Shown here piece by piece: positions 25,101 through 35,726 of a DNA stretch of 64,000 nt. Made by a program: the position numbers and the translations under genes. The stretch comes from Prunus persica (Eukaryota > Streptophyta > Magnoliopsida > Rosales > Rosaceae). The DNA is taken from assembly GCF_000346465.2 (NCBI RefSeq), contig NC_034016.1, forward strand, positions 17,210,063-17,274,062, given 5' to 3'. Position 1 is the stretch's first letter; each line of letters starts with the position of its first letter. The notes beneath the pieces are model-generated. The model had not been told where the DNA came from, ran no database searches, and saw only the letters and a list, made by a program, of their open reading frames with translations.

Positions 25101-26287
25101 CACGTTTCTCCAAGAAAGCACTAAAATTTCAATAACTCAAATGAGTGGTCAAATGATATCGGATTTAAGTAATTTTTTTGTAGAAATGATCTTTGAATGA
25201 GTATCTATAAAATAGACTGTTTGGATTAGTGAAATACAATCCGAAGTGGGGCCTACAAGGAGTGTCCCTCAAATAACTTATTTGAGGGATCCCTCAATGG
25301 AAGCTCTATATATATATAAGTCTCATCCTATTGAGGGATCCCTCAAATAATTTTATTTGAGGGACGCCCTTTAGGATACCCTACAAATTTTTTTCCAATG
25401 ATCCAAACCATCTATTTTTTATGTCTTCATTCATAGATCATCCTTACAAAAAATTAGACAAATCGAAAACCGTTTCGATATCCAATTGTGTTCTACAAAA
25501 TCAATGAACACGGTGCTTCAAGAAAGTACTAAAATTTCGATAACTCAATTGAATGCCAAATGATATCGGATTCAAGTGATTTTTTGTAAAGATGATCTTT
25601 GAATGATTATCTACAAAATAGACGGTTTGGATTAGTAAAATACAATCCGGAGTGAGCCCTACAAGGGGTGTCCCTTAAATAAGCTTATTTGAGAGATCCC
25701 TCAATGGAAGCTTTGTGTGTGTGATAAATATAATTGTAAAAATTTATGAATGAACATGAACTCACTCTAGGGTTAGGGCTAAAGATTCAATTCTTCCGAG
25801 ATTTCTGCCTTTTCGAAGGCGTGAGCTCCAAAGTGCTAGCAATGCATATGGTGGATATCACAAAGGAAAGCACAGTAGCTATAGACCAAATGTTTGCAGA
25901 CCTATAGGTTTGTATTAAGGATGCACTCCAAACTCGCTAAAACAATACCGATAATATTTCGGCTGCATACATAAAATTATAAGTTAACACACAACAACAC
26001 CCAAAAAAAAAAAAAATTCGATAACTCTTACGAATAATATACGACATGTACAGGTGCACATGCAAACCCTAAATTCATCAAGTACTCACAATTAATGCAT
26101 TGAGTCGATGACGGCGGGAGAGCTCTAAGCCAAAAAAACTCATCAGAATGAGCTTGTTGATGGATGGCCATTCAAATTTGGTAAGGATTATCACCATCAA
26201 TATGGCAAGCCTCTCGACCTTGAGGAGGACAATATCTATTTTGGGTAGCATTTCTATGAGTTTGAAGACCTTTCTTGTCTCTGCCAT
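22199..26287 (-). CDS. gene A: multi-hydrophobic-module protein with long C-terminal coiled coil
   Basis: I do not recognise this family. Minus-strand exons: 1, 26287-26090 (66 codons); 2, uncertain; 3, 24463-24229; 4, 23849-23653; 5, 23560-23531; 6, 23407-22199. Exons 3-6 join in frame by GT-AG splicing. Exons 1, 3 and 4 each encode a hydrophobic stretch introduced by a Glu-Arg or Glu-Gln motif (KVERLAILMVII, FLERFLSLFLVI, WIEQAATMILEL), so the N-terminal part is probably membrane-embedded. Exon 5 gives ten residues. Exon 6 (402 residues) is highly charged: acidic WEE..LVEA repeats, then a coiled coil with a 35-residue period. The segment matching paralogue B's exon 2 (25962-25766) is shortened and out of frame. 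Exons 1 and 3 are both phase 0, so skipping exon 2 leaves an open protein of about 622 residues. Possible TATA box on the minus strand near 26432-26438. Confidence 0.6.
24942..25300. mobile_element. MITE-like inverted-repeat element, copy 1 (left arm shortened)
   Basis: The element starts with CTATTGAGGGACGCCC and ends with GAGGGATCCCTCAATGG, and its interior closely matches copy 2 at 25328-25707. About 30 bases of the left terminal inverted repeat are missing, in a place where GAGGGA occurs twice, so slippage or recombination between those repeats could explain the loss. No coding sequence. It sits in the intron before exon 3 of gene A. Confidence 0.65.
25328..25707. mobile_element. MITE-like inverted-repeat element, copy 2 (complete)
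   Basis: About 380 bases with terminal inverted repeats of roughly 45-50 bases: the left arm begins CCTATTGAGGGATCCCTCAA and the right arm is its near reverse complement, ending in GATCCCTCAATGG. Each arm itself contains smaller palindromes (GAGGGATCCCTC; TTATTTGAGGGA). It is non-coding and flanked by TA-rich DNA. The direct neighbour of copy 1, 27 bases away. Superfamily not assigned. Confidence 0.7.
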
Positions 26288-28213
26288 TGTTTGCCTACCA
26301 AGAGAGGGTGAGAGGGAGAGGGAGAGAGCTAGCTTAGGGTTTAAGAGATGGAGTACTACTGTTTGTCTGGTAGACTAAGATTAGTTTTATCTTCGATAAT
26401 TATTCAAATTGTTAGTTAGCTAACTTTATCCTATATAAATGCATATGACGATTATCCTTACGAAAACTCATTAATTTGGACTCACGCCAACACTTACAGC
26501 AAAAAAAAAATAAAAAAATTTTAACACCACACATAGTCTAGTGATTCTTCTCTTTTTAATATGCCAAATTTGAAAAAAGAACATATCATAAATGGTATAC
26601 GAGCTCTAAAGCAGTCGGCTTGATTCCTCGAAAGGTAGCCACTGTCAAGCTATTGTCGATAGGACGAAGGGGCCAACAAGGACGTCAAGTGCGAAAGCGT
26701 AGGGCAAGTTCTACCAATAAGCTCGTATCATGTAAAAAATAAAATTTGCATTTGGAGAGCGTTGGAATCACTGATGCAATTAACAAAAAGTAACTCTGCA
26801 GAACGTGCCGCCTAGGCTAGGTCACTTTCGTAGTACAATTTTGAAGGAACAAAAATTTGCTATCTATCTATAGTTTTCGTCTCTTAATCGTACAACTAAT
26901 TTATCTAACTCTTCTTGTGACAACCTATTGTGGAAAGTTATCTCTCTAACATTAATGTTCCCTCAAATTCCTCTTGCATTTTCTTCAACATATTCTGGTA
27001 TTCTTCTTCATATGCTTCTCTTTCTCTTTCCAGTCTCTGCCTCAACAGATACTTCTCTCTCTTCAAACTTTCATTTTCAGCCCTCAATCTCTCAACTTCC
27101 CCCTTCTTCATCAAATTTTTTATCTCACTGACACTATCAATTTCATCAGCTTCCACCAATTCCTCTTCCCAACTATCATCAACTTCTTCCAGTGAATTCA
27201 ATCTTCCCAAATGTCATCAACTTCTAGAAGATCATCTTCCCGTTTCGTGTTTTCTTCTTCAGTATCAGGCTTTTCTTTCAATTGGTCCTCGTCTTCTTGC
27301 ATCGAATCCCCTTCCCATCTGTTATTTTCTCCTTTTGATGCTCCTGCTGCACTTTCAGCCTTTTCTTTCCGATGGCATCAGCTTCCACCAAACCCTCTTC
27401 CCATTTGGTATTTTCTTCCTTTGCTGATTCTTCTTCAATTTCAGTTTCCTGCAATTTTTTGTTTTATTCAAAGAAAGTCAAATTCAATTGTTTTACATTT
27501 CTAAGCATGCAGATCACATATGCATGTTGTATAACAAAACAAAAAAAAATTCAGGAATTACTCTAAATTTAGAAGTGTGAGTTGTAGAAACAGTGCTGAT
27601 AATCCCCTGCATCTGTTGCCCCTGTTTTGGTTTGTTTTGGCCTGAGTGCTGTTGTTGAGGTTGTTTTTGGGCTGACTTTTGTTTGGTTTCAAGGGTGTCG
27701 AGGGTGTCGACAAAGTAAACACTGTTGGTGACAACAAAAACAACTCTTGCTATGAATATGATTCGATTGGTACAATGGAGTTACAAAAGAATTGCCATGG
27801 CTCGCTCAATCCGAAATAGATAGCCATCACCCTGCTTCTGCACATATATAGTCAAATTCAATCAAGAATTATTAGTTCAAGAACATCAAACCAAAATTAT
27901 TTTTGGATACGTTTCGAAACGTAACATAGTAGATATCTGTCAAAAGAACATTAACTATGTGCGCATGCACATATAATATAGAGATGTGCGTGCTTGTGCT
28001 CGACAATGTATCGAATGTTATTTTTGAGAGAACATTACTATATGCACGTATCCATACGGTATAGAGATTGGGGTGCTTGTGCCAGACGATAATAATATGC
28101 TTAGGGAATGTTATGTTTGAGTACTCACAGTTTCATTAGGATTTAACCGCAAGGCAGAGCGAATTAGGTCCAAGATACAAGAATAACAGAAGAAATCAGC
28201 AAAAGGAGTTGGC

Positions 28214-28218
28214 AGATC
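28214..28218 (+). repeat. copia target-site duplication, left
   Basis: agatc directly precedes the 5' LTR and is repeated at 33396-33400 after the 3' LTR: a five-base duplication, as expected for a Ty1/copia integrase. Confidence 0.9.
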
Positions 28219-28452
28219 TGTTGGCGTGACTTGTGGATATTGACTTACTTTCCTTACACACTAAGAATTCCTATTATAATTGTAATTGATTTACTTTAAT
28301 TCCTGATTTCCTACTGTAAATAGATTTAGGAATTTATTATTTACTTACCCATTCAGGTTTTGTTGTATTATAAATATGACCTCCTACAAGGAGAAGAATA
28401 CACAGAAAATTCCCACAAACAAATATTCTCTCATAGTTTTCATATTTTAGCA
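28219..28452 (+). repeat. copia 5' LTR
   Basis: 234 bases starting TGTTGGCG and ending TAGCA. It contains a TATAAATA box near 28369, which would promote the element's transcript. Sequence as read equals the 3' LTR throughout. Confidence 0.95.
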
Positions 28453-28464
28453 TGGTATCAGAGC
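28453..28464 (+). other. copia primer-binding site
   Basis: TGGTATCAGAGC immediately follows the 5' LTR and is complementary to the 3' end of plant initiator methionine tRNA, the usual primer for copia reverse transcription. Confidence 0.92.
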
Positions 28465-28512
28465 GGCGATCTTGGGATTGCTGACTCTAGTTTCTAAACC
28501 CTAGCCGCCACC

Positions 28513-29166
28513 ATGGGGGAGGATGACTCTTCTAATCCTCATGGCGGTAGCACCACTGCTTCCTCCTCTCCTTCTCAACCAACCATAGCCGAGTTGAGTG
28601 CCCAGGTGGCTCAACTAATGCAGATGCAGACTCAGACCTCGAAATTGATCCTAAATCAGGATCCTACCAAGACGACCCCGACTTTGACTCAGACGACGAC
28701 CCCGACCTCGAATCAGACGACGACCTTGAACCCGAATCAGACAACGATTCCGACGACAATTACCTATGAAGCTTCCGCTGCACAGATTGGCATAAAGTTG
28801 GATGGCACCAACTATGCCCTATGGTCCCAAGTTGTAGAGTTGTATATCTCTGGCAAAGACAAATTGGGATATATTAATGGCGATCTTCCGCAACCTCCTT
28901 CGACTGCTCCAACGTTTCCTCGCTGGCGCACCGAGAACTCTATTGTGAAGGGATGGCTTATCAATTCTCTGGAGCAGAGCTTGATTGGCAATTTCATTCG
29001 ATTTTCAACGGCAAAAGCAGTGTGGGATGCAATTGCCACAACTTACTATGATGGCACTGACACTTCTCAGGTTTATGATCTGAAACGACGAGTCTCTCGT
29101 ATGCGACAAGCTGGTGGCTCCATTGAAACCTATTACAATACTCTCCAAAGCTTATGGAGAGATTGA
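28513..29166 (+). CDS. copia Gag, N-terminal part, ends at a frame break
   Basis: 217 codons from an ATG in good context after the leader. The start is low-complexity Thr/Pro/Asn/Gln-rich, then the UBN2/copia-type gag domain (IKLDGTNYALWSQVVELYI; WLINSLEQSL; AVWDAIATTYYDG). The frame ends at TGA 29164-29166 in the middle of the gag domain, where related elements continue; the continuation lies in the +1 frame from about 29160. The break falls in a GAGA stretch and fits loss of one GA dinucleotide; programmed +1 frameshifting is less likely because the conserved gag domain itself is cut. Confidence 0.85.
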   Translation: MGEDDSSNPHGGSTTASSSPSQPTIAELSAQVAQLMQMQTQTSKLILNQDPTKTTPTLTQTTTPTSNQTTTLNPNQTTIPTTITYEASAAQIGIKLDGTNYALWSQVVELYISGKDKLGYINGDLPQPPSTAPTFPRWRTENSIVKGWLINSLEQSLIGNFIRFSTAKAVWDAIATTYYDGTDTSQVYDLKRRVSRMRQAGGSIETYYNTLQSLWRD

Positions 29167-32100
29167 TTTTCGTCGTCCAAATATGATGGAGTATGAAAGT
29201 GATATCAAGCGCTATAATGATATTCTGCAGGAAGATCGAGTTTACATATTTTTGGATGGCCTTGATGATCGTCTTGATAAGGCCCGAAGTGATGTTCTTC
29301 ACATGACTCCATTCCCTACTGTTGACCAAGCTTATGCCTATGTTCGCCGTGAAGAAGTTCGACAAGCAGTGATGATGGGTTCATCCGATCGAGCCACTGG
29401 TGCTGGCTTAGCGGCCAAGAGTGCGCCTCGATCAGGTCCCCCTACTCGTGCCGGCCAGCCCCATAATTCCTCTACTGCAGCCCACCTTCAGATCCAGTCA
29501 TATGCTACTGCTGCTGGTGCGCCACTTCCTAAAACTATCCCACCTTCCCGTCCCAAGGCTCCGACTGATGGAAGTGGTTGCACGCACTGTGGCAACCTCA
29601 AACATACCCGTGACACCTGTTTTAAGCTAAATGGTTATCCTGATTGGTGGGAGGACCTCCGCGCTCGCAAGCTCAAAGAAACTGCTAGTAATTCTGGCCG
29701 TGCTGCTCTTGTCTCTACCGAACCCCCATTAGCCTTGTTCCCGCAGGTAGATTCTCCTGATCGTCCTGCGCTTCCGGATGTCTCAGGTAACTGTGGTTAT
29801 GCATTTCATACTTCTGATCTACGAGATACTACTGGTTGGATAATTGATTCTGGCGCCACTGATCATATGACCTTTGATCCGAATGATTTTTTGCACACCA
29901 CTACACCCCGCCGCACAAGTATTGCCAATGCAAATGGAGTTACCTATCCTGTGACAGGGGCCGGCACTGTTGCCCTTTCACCTTCTCTGTCCCTTTCTAA
30001 TACTCTACTCGTTCCATCTTTGTCCAATAAATTAATGTCTGTGAGTCAGGCAACTGGACAACTAAATTGTTGTGCACTAATTTATCCCAATTTTTGTTTA
30101 CTACAGGATATTCTCACCAAGGAGATCATTGGGCGTGGTACTAAAAGAGGGGGGCTGTACTATGTGGATGACTTCAGTATGGGACGTGCCAATAGTGTGA
30201 AGCATCCGTCTGATGACAAGCACCGACAAATTTGGCTCTGGCATCGACGTTTGGGGCATCCATCTTTTGGTTATATGAGACACTTATTGCCTGAATTGTT
30301 TTCTGTATTTAAGGACTCAGATTTTAAATGTGACACTTGCATTTTAGCCAAGAGTCATAGAGCATCCTATCCTTTAAGTATGAATAAAAGTACTATTCCT
30401 TTTGCTTTAATTCATTCTGATGTTTGGGGACCCTCACCTATTTCTACTCATTCCGGTATTCGTTGGTTTGTCACATTCATAGATGATTGTACACGGATGA
30501 CATGGCTTTATTTGATGAAAAATAAGAATGAAGTATTTTCCGTGTTCCAATCTTTTCACAAACAGATGGAAACACAGTTCAATGCTCGAATCCAGATTCT
30601 TCGCTCTGACAACGGTGGAGAATTTGTTAATCATGATTTTCAGACTTACTTCCAGACACATGGCATTATTCATGAGACAACTTGCCCCCAGACACCACAA
30701 CAAAATGGTGTTGCCGAACGGAAGAATCGTCATCTCCTTGAAACAGCCCGTGCACTTCTCATTGGTGGCCATGTTCCTCGTCATCACTGGGATGATGCTG
30801 TTGTCACTGCTGTCCACCTTATCAACCGCATGCCATCTGGGGTCTTGAACTTCAAAACTCCATTACAAGTGCTCGCGCAACACGGGCCTCTGCCCTCTGT
30901 TTTGGTGCTTACCCCTCGCATTTTTGGCTGTGTGGCTTTCGTTCATCTCCACAAAAATCAACGAAGCAAACTTGATCCATGTGCGCTTCGTTGTGTTTTT
31001 TTGGGTTATGCCACTCATCAGAAAGGCTACCGATGTTATCACCCTCCTACCCGGCGAACCTATGTCACTTTGGATGTCACCTTTCTAGAATCAGATATGT
31101 TCTTCTATGACCCAGCATCCAATTCTACTCTTCAGGGGGAGATACCGAGTGAAGAGCTCAATTGGAGCAGCTTGGAACATGAGGATATTCATCTATGCAC
31201 GAAGATTGCTCTCGGCCAAGAAACAATAACAATCGATCGTCCCGAGTCTGGCACGTGCGAATGCTCTCTGCCAAACAACGATCGATCGCCTGACCCTTGC
31301 GAAGATGTTTTTGATGCGAGTCATACTCTTACAGATAACTCAGAACAACAAGATGAAGACCCCCCCTCTCATTCAACAGTACCAACGAACCAATCTCCTG
31401 AGAATATCTTTGAGGTAAATACTCCTACTAGACTTGTGCATTTAGAGGATAAAACTATTGGATATCAATTACCTTTCAGGCAAAATCGTGGGAAGCCACC
31501 AAACCGTTATTCACCTGATATTGGCAAGACATCCAAGTATCCAATTGCAAATCATGTATCCACTGAGAAGCTGTCTGAACCACTCAAGGCTTTTGTGCAT
31601 CAGTTGTCTGCTATCCATATTCCAACCAAGGTCTCTGAAGCATTGAAAGATCCTAAGTGGGTCCAAGCTATAAAAGAGGAGATGAAAGCTCTTGAGAAAA
31701 ATCAGACTTGGACATTGGAGACTATACCACGAGGAAAAAAGACTATCGGATGTAGATGGGTGTTCACTATAAAACATAATGCAGATGGATCTATCGAGCG
31801 ATACAAGGCAAGACTTGTGGCAAAAGGGTACACACAGACCTATGGTATAGACTATGAAGAAACTTTTGCACCAGTTGCAAAGTTAAACACCGTCAGAGTC
31901 TTATTGTCCCTTGCAGCTAATTTGGATTGGCCACTACACCAGTTTGATGTAAAGAATGCTTTCCTACATGGCGAACTCACGGAGGAGGTGTACATGGACA
32001 TTCCTCCTGGATATAATACTACTCAGAGTGGAACAGTTTGCAGGTTACGAAAAGCATTGTATGGATTGAAACAGTCACCACGTGCATGGTTTGGACGGTT

Positions 32101-33154
32101 CACCATGGCAATGAAGAACAATGGTTTCAAACAGTGCAACTCAGATCATACTCTGTTCTTGAAACATCGAAAAGGGAAGGTAACAGCATTAATAATCTAT
32201 GTTGATGATATGATTATTACTGGGAATGATAAACAGGAAATATCACAGCTACAAGACTATTTGGCTACTGAGTTTGAGATGAAGGATCTAGGTGGACTCA
32301 AGTATTTCTTGGGAATTGAGGTGGCTCGATCGCAGCAAGGCATATTTCTCTCTCAAAGGAAATATGTCTTGGACTTGTTGACGGACATAGGAATGCTAGA
32401 TTGCAAACCTGCGGACACTCCTATTGTTCAGAATCATCATCTTGGAGAATATCCGGATCAAGTTCCAACTAACAAAGAAAGATACCAAAGGTTAGTGGGA
32501 AGATTGATCTATTTGTCACATACTCGACCAGACATTGCTTATGCAGTGAGTGTTGTCAGTCAATTTATGCACTCTCCAAGTGAAGACCACATGAATGCAG
32601 TTCTTCGGATACTTAGATATTTGAAGTCTGCACCTGGAAAAGGACTTATGTTCTCAAAGCATGGTCATCTAAATATTGATGGTTATTCAGATGCAGATTG
32701 GGCAGGTAATGTAACAGATAGAAAATCCACATCGGGTTACTTCACATTCGTGGGAGGTAATTTGGTGACATGGAGGAGTAAGAAACAGAATGTAGTAGCT
32801 TTATCCAGTGCAGAAGCCGAGTTCAGAGGCATGACTAAAGGGATTTGTGAACTTCTTTGGTTAAGAAAGCTGCTTACTGAACTTGGGTATAAACCTACAT
32901 CCACAATGAATCTCTTTTGTGACAACAAGGCTGCTATAGCCATTGCACAAAATCCGGTTCAACATGATCGTACTAAACATGTTGAGGTGGATCGACACTT
33001 CATCAAACAGAAGCTTGAGGCTAAAGTGTTTCAGTTTCCTTTTGTGAAATCCGAGGATCAATTGGCGGATATTTTGACAAAGGCAATTTCCAGTAAAGCA
33101 TTCCACAATTCACTGGATCAGTTGGGCATTGGCGACATCTATGCACCAACGTGA
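29158..33154 (+). CDS. copia Gag C-terminus and Pol polyprotein
   Basis: A single open frame to TGA 33152-33154 (the frame is open slightly upstream, from about 29114). In order: the end of gag; a CCHC zinc knuckle (CTHCGNLKHTRDTC); protease with the DSG active site (IIDSGATDHM); GAG-pre-integrase (WLWHRRLGHPS, CDTC); integrase core (HSDVWGP, FIDDCTRMTW, SDNGGEF, the QQNGVAERKNRH stretch); reverse transcriptase (RWVFTIKHNADGSIERYKAR, FDVKNAFLHG, YVDDM); RNase H (SDADWAG, SSAEAEF, DNKAAI, the TKHVEVDRHFIK stretch). All catalytic motifs I can check are present, so apart from the upstream frame break the element looks functional. Confidence 0.95.
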
Positions 33155-33161
33155 GGGGGAG
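33152..33161 (+). other. copia polypurine tract
   Basis: TGAGGGGGAG lies directly before the 3' LTR and overlaps the pol stop codon. Purine runs here prime plus-strand synthesis. Confidence 0.85.
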
Positions 33162-33395
33162 TGTTGGCGTGACTTGTGGATATTGACTTACTTTCCTTAC
33201 ACACTAAGAATTCCTATTATAATTGTAATTGATTTACTTTAATTCCTGATTTCCTACTGTAAATAGATTTAGGAATTTATTATTTACTTACCCATTCAGG
33301 TTTTGTTGTATTATAAATATGACCTCCTACAAGGAGAAGAATACACAGAAAATTCCCACAAACAAATATTCTCTCATAGTTTTCATATTTTAGCA
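33162..33395 (+). repeat. copia 3' LTR
   Basis: 234 bases, reading identically to the 5' LTR, followed by the agatc duplication at 33396-33400. On the right it abuts the surviving first 60 bases of gene B exon 3. Confidence 0.95.
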
Positions 33396-34298
33396 AGATC
33401 TTGGATACAAGACAAACACAATGACTGCTAGCCGCTCCAACAAGAACATACGTTCCTGCACAAATTATACAACATAATTTAGGCATAACAAAATGATTAA
33501 CCAAAAATTTATGCTCTCAATGTTCTTGAGTTCTTCTTTAAAGGGAGGGCTACGTGTTTGATGAAATGCCGGTTTTTCTTTGTGGTAGCTTCTTTATGAT
33601 TATACTCCTATAAAGACAAATTTCTAGCTCCGCCACTGTATATAAATAAATAAATAAAAGAACGACTCAAAAGCAACACTCACTTTATCTTTCCACAAAT
33701 TCATCACACTAGAGCATAAATTCATCAAACTTGAGCATGGATTAGGGAAAGGGATGCCATTCTTGTGAAATTTCTGGCAAGGCATGAAATTTAAGATGCA
33801 AGCACCGCACGTGGCAGATATCACCAAGGAAGCCATAGCAATATACCAATAGTTTGTGGCCCAATTGTATAGCACTAGAAAAATGATGGCAGCTCTCTCA
33901 AGCAAAAACACAAACACATGTTGATAATTTGGCTGCACATTTATAATCAAAATGATTAGCAAGTGATTAGCAACAATCCCAAATTGAATTCTTACTTAAT
34001 TAACAGAGAAGATTATATAAAACTTACAGTTGATTTAGAAACAAGTTGACGCTGGAGGGAGGCCTCCATGCGTAAGAAAGTTGTGAGAATGAAATAGAAG
34101 AAGGAAAAGCATGAAAATTTGGGAAAAATTATGACCAAGAAAATTGCAAGCCTCTCAACCAGGAAGAGCAAGTGATCTACTTGGAGCACAATCTCTTTGA
34201 ATGTTAGGGCATTGCTCTTCTCTGCCATTTTGATTGCCTATGAAAAATACAGAAACCTTGCTGGGGTTCTTGGGATAGAGGGAATTGTTCTTCTCCTT

Positions 34299-34306
34299 CT
34301 TTTATA
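34299..34306 (-). promoter_or_regulatory. TATA box of gene B
   Basis: On the minus strand TATAAAAG lies about 70 bases upstream of the gene B ATG (34228), giving a short 5' UTR. It suggests the decayed gene still has a core promoter. Confidence 0.6.
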
Positions 34307-34395
34307 CTAGCCTCGTTGCACGCTCTTCCGCTCCTGCGAAGGTTTTTTTTTATTTATAAATTTTAAATGTAGTTGCGTTCCATAAAAATAAGATC

Positions 34396-34741
34396 AATTA
34401 TCTAATTTTTCTTTTCATTTAATTTTTTAAATATGAAAAAGTGTGAATTTATCATAGTATCCCCATTTAATTAATAATTTCAATTCTTAATGTTTGCATT
34501 AACCAAGTGCATTTTCTAGTATTTTGAATGTTTAACTATTCTCTGCATTTTACTTTATATATATAGATTATCTGATTTTTCTTTTAATTTTAATTTTTTT
34601 AATATGAAAAAGTGTGAATTTATCATATTATCCTCATTTAATTAATAATTTCAATTCTTAATGTTTGCATTAACAAATGACATTTTTTGGTATTTTGAAT
34701 GTTTCACCATTCTGTGCCTTTTACTTTATATATATATATAG
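34396..34741. repeat. tandem duplication, two units of about 170 bp
   Basis: Unit 1 (about 34396-34565) and unit 2 (about 34566-34741) share long runs such as AATATGAAAAAGTGTGAATT and TTCAATTCTTAATGTTTGCA, differing by scattered substitutions and small indels. Both end in a TATATATA run. Non-coding, upstream of gene B. Confidence 0.85.
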
Positions 34742-35726
34742 ATATATACTTGACAATCCTAATTTATTTTTTTTCCCGTAACTTACGTGGCATTTTGGTA
34801 TTGGTTGTACAACATCATTGTTTCTTGAAATGTATTTCCTATTGGTTCTACAACATAATTATCACTGTTTGTATAATTTAAAGAATTTTGCTAGGCGTGG
34901 GTAAAATCTGATTGTTGGATGTGCGGGCCCCAACAAGCATCAACGCTCGATTTATAGAAAATTTGGATATTATAACTACCGTTTTCATAGACAAGCCCAA
35001 TATGGATATTATAACTACCATTTTAAAAAGAGTATAGCCGCGCGGCTATACCATTGAAATATTAATAAATTTTAAAAAGCCGCTCAGCAATACTCTTTAA
35101 ATAAGAGTAAAATCTTTAATTGAAGAATATTTGACTTATGCAAATCGCATCAAGCTATGTATTGGAGGATTTTGTGGAAAGCCAGGGTTATTAAATAACA
35201 AAAATAAGATGTCATGCTTGCCCTAGAAGCTTTCTTCTTTTTCTCCCTCGGTGTCCTTCTAATTCTGCACAAACCTTTTTTCTTATGTTCTCGGAAAGTC
35301 TGAAAAGTCGGTTAAAGTGAAAAATAATCAAGTTATTATTATTTTTTGTTAACTTTCCTAAACACGAAACACTTAACCACTAAACCCGCAAACATAGGTT
35401 AAACCAATTGATCAAGATAGTGTGTTCATCCCATTGAACTCAAGTTCGAAACTCATTCTCTTTAAAATATATCACCTGTAAAATTTCAAAAAACCATTGA
35501 ACTCAAAAGAACATTGTTTTGGACCTAAGCATTATACAAGCATCAAAATACAAAAGTATTGATGGTGCTAATTTTCAGAAGAACAAGAACAATTGGACCA
35601 AAACTTAATTGATTACTCTGATTAACAATAAGGAAAAAGAATAATACATAATGAAGAAAAACAAGAAAATAAACCCTAACTATTTTTCTTTTTTAATCAA
35701 AATATATAACCCAGAATAAACCCAGC

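Larger units (their letters stand above)
28219..33395 (+). mobile_element. Ty1/copia LTR retrotransposon, near complete
   Basis: A 5177-base element with two 234-base LTRs, a primer-binding site, gag and pol, a polypurine tract and a five-base target duplication. Domain order after gag is protease, integrase, reverse transcriptase, RNase H, which defines copia. The LTRs look identical by eye, so the insertion is recent. It lies on the plus strand inside exon 3 of the minus-strand gene B. The only obvious defect is a frame break between gag and the rest at about 29160. Confidence 0.95.
26938..34228 (-). pseudogene. gene B: decayed paralogue of gene A, split by a copia insertion
   Basis: Minus-strand remnants: exon 1 34228-34028 (67 codons); exon 2 33932-33684 (83 codons); exon 3 33455-33396 continuing at 28218-28129 on the other side of the retrotransposon; exon 4 27837-27562; exon 5 27448-26938. 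Exons 1 and 2 are open and keep GT-AG borders. Exon 1 resembles gene A exon 1 (LVERLAIFLVIIFPKF against KVERLAILMVIILTKF). Exon 3, even with the insertion ignored, changes frame by about 2 nt relative to A. Exon 4 has an in-frame TAA where A has GAA (before LHC). Exon 5 keeps acidic WEE..LVEA repeats but shifts frame at least twice and ends early at 26938, without A's 35-residue repeats. A TATA box (TATAAAAG on the minus strand) and exons 1-2 survive, so a short transcript may still be made. Confidence 0.8.
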
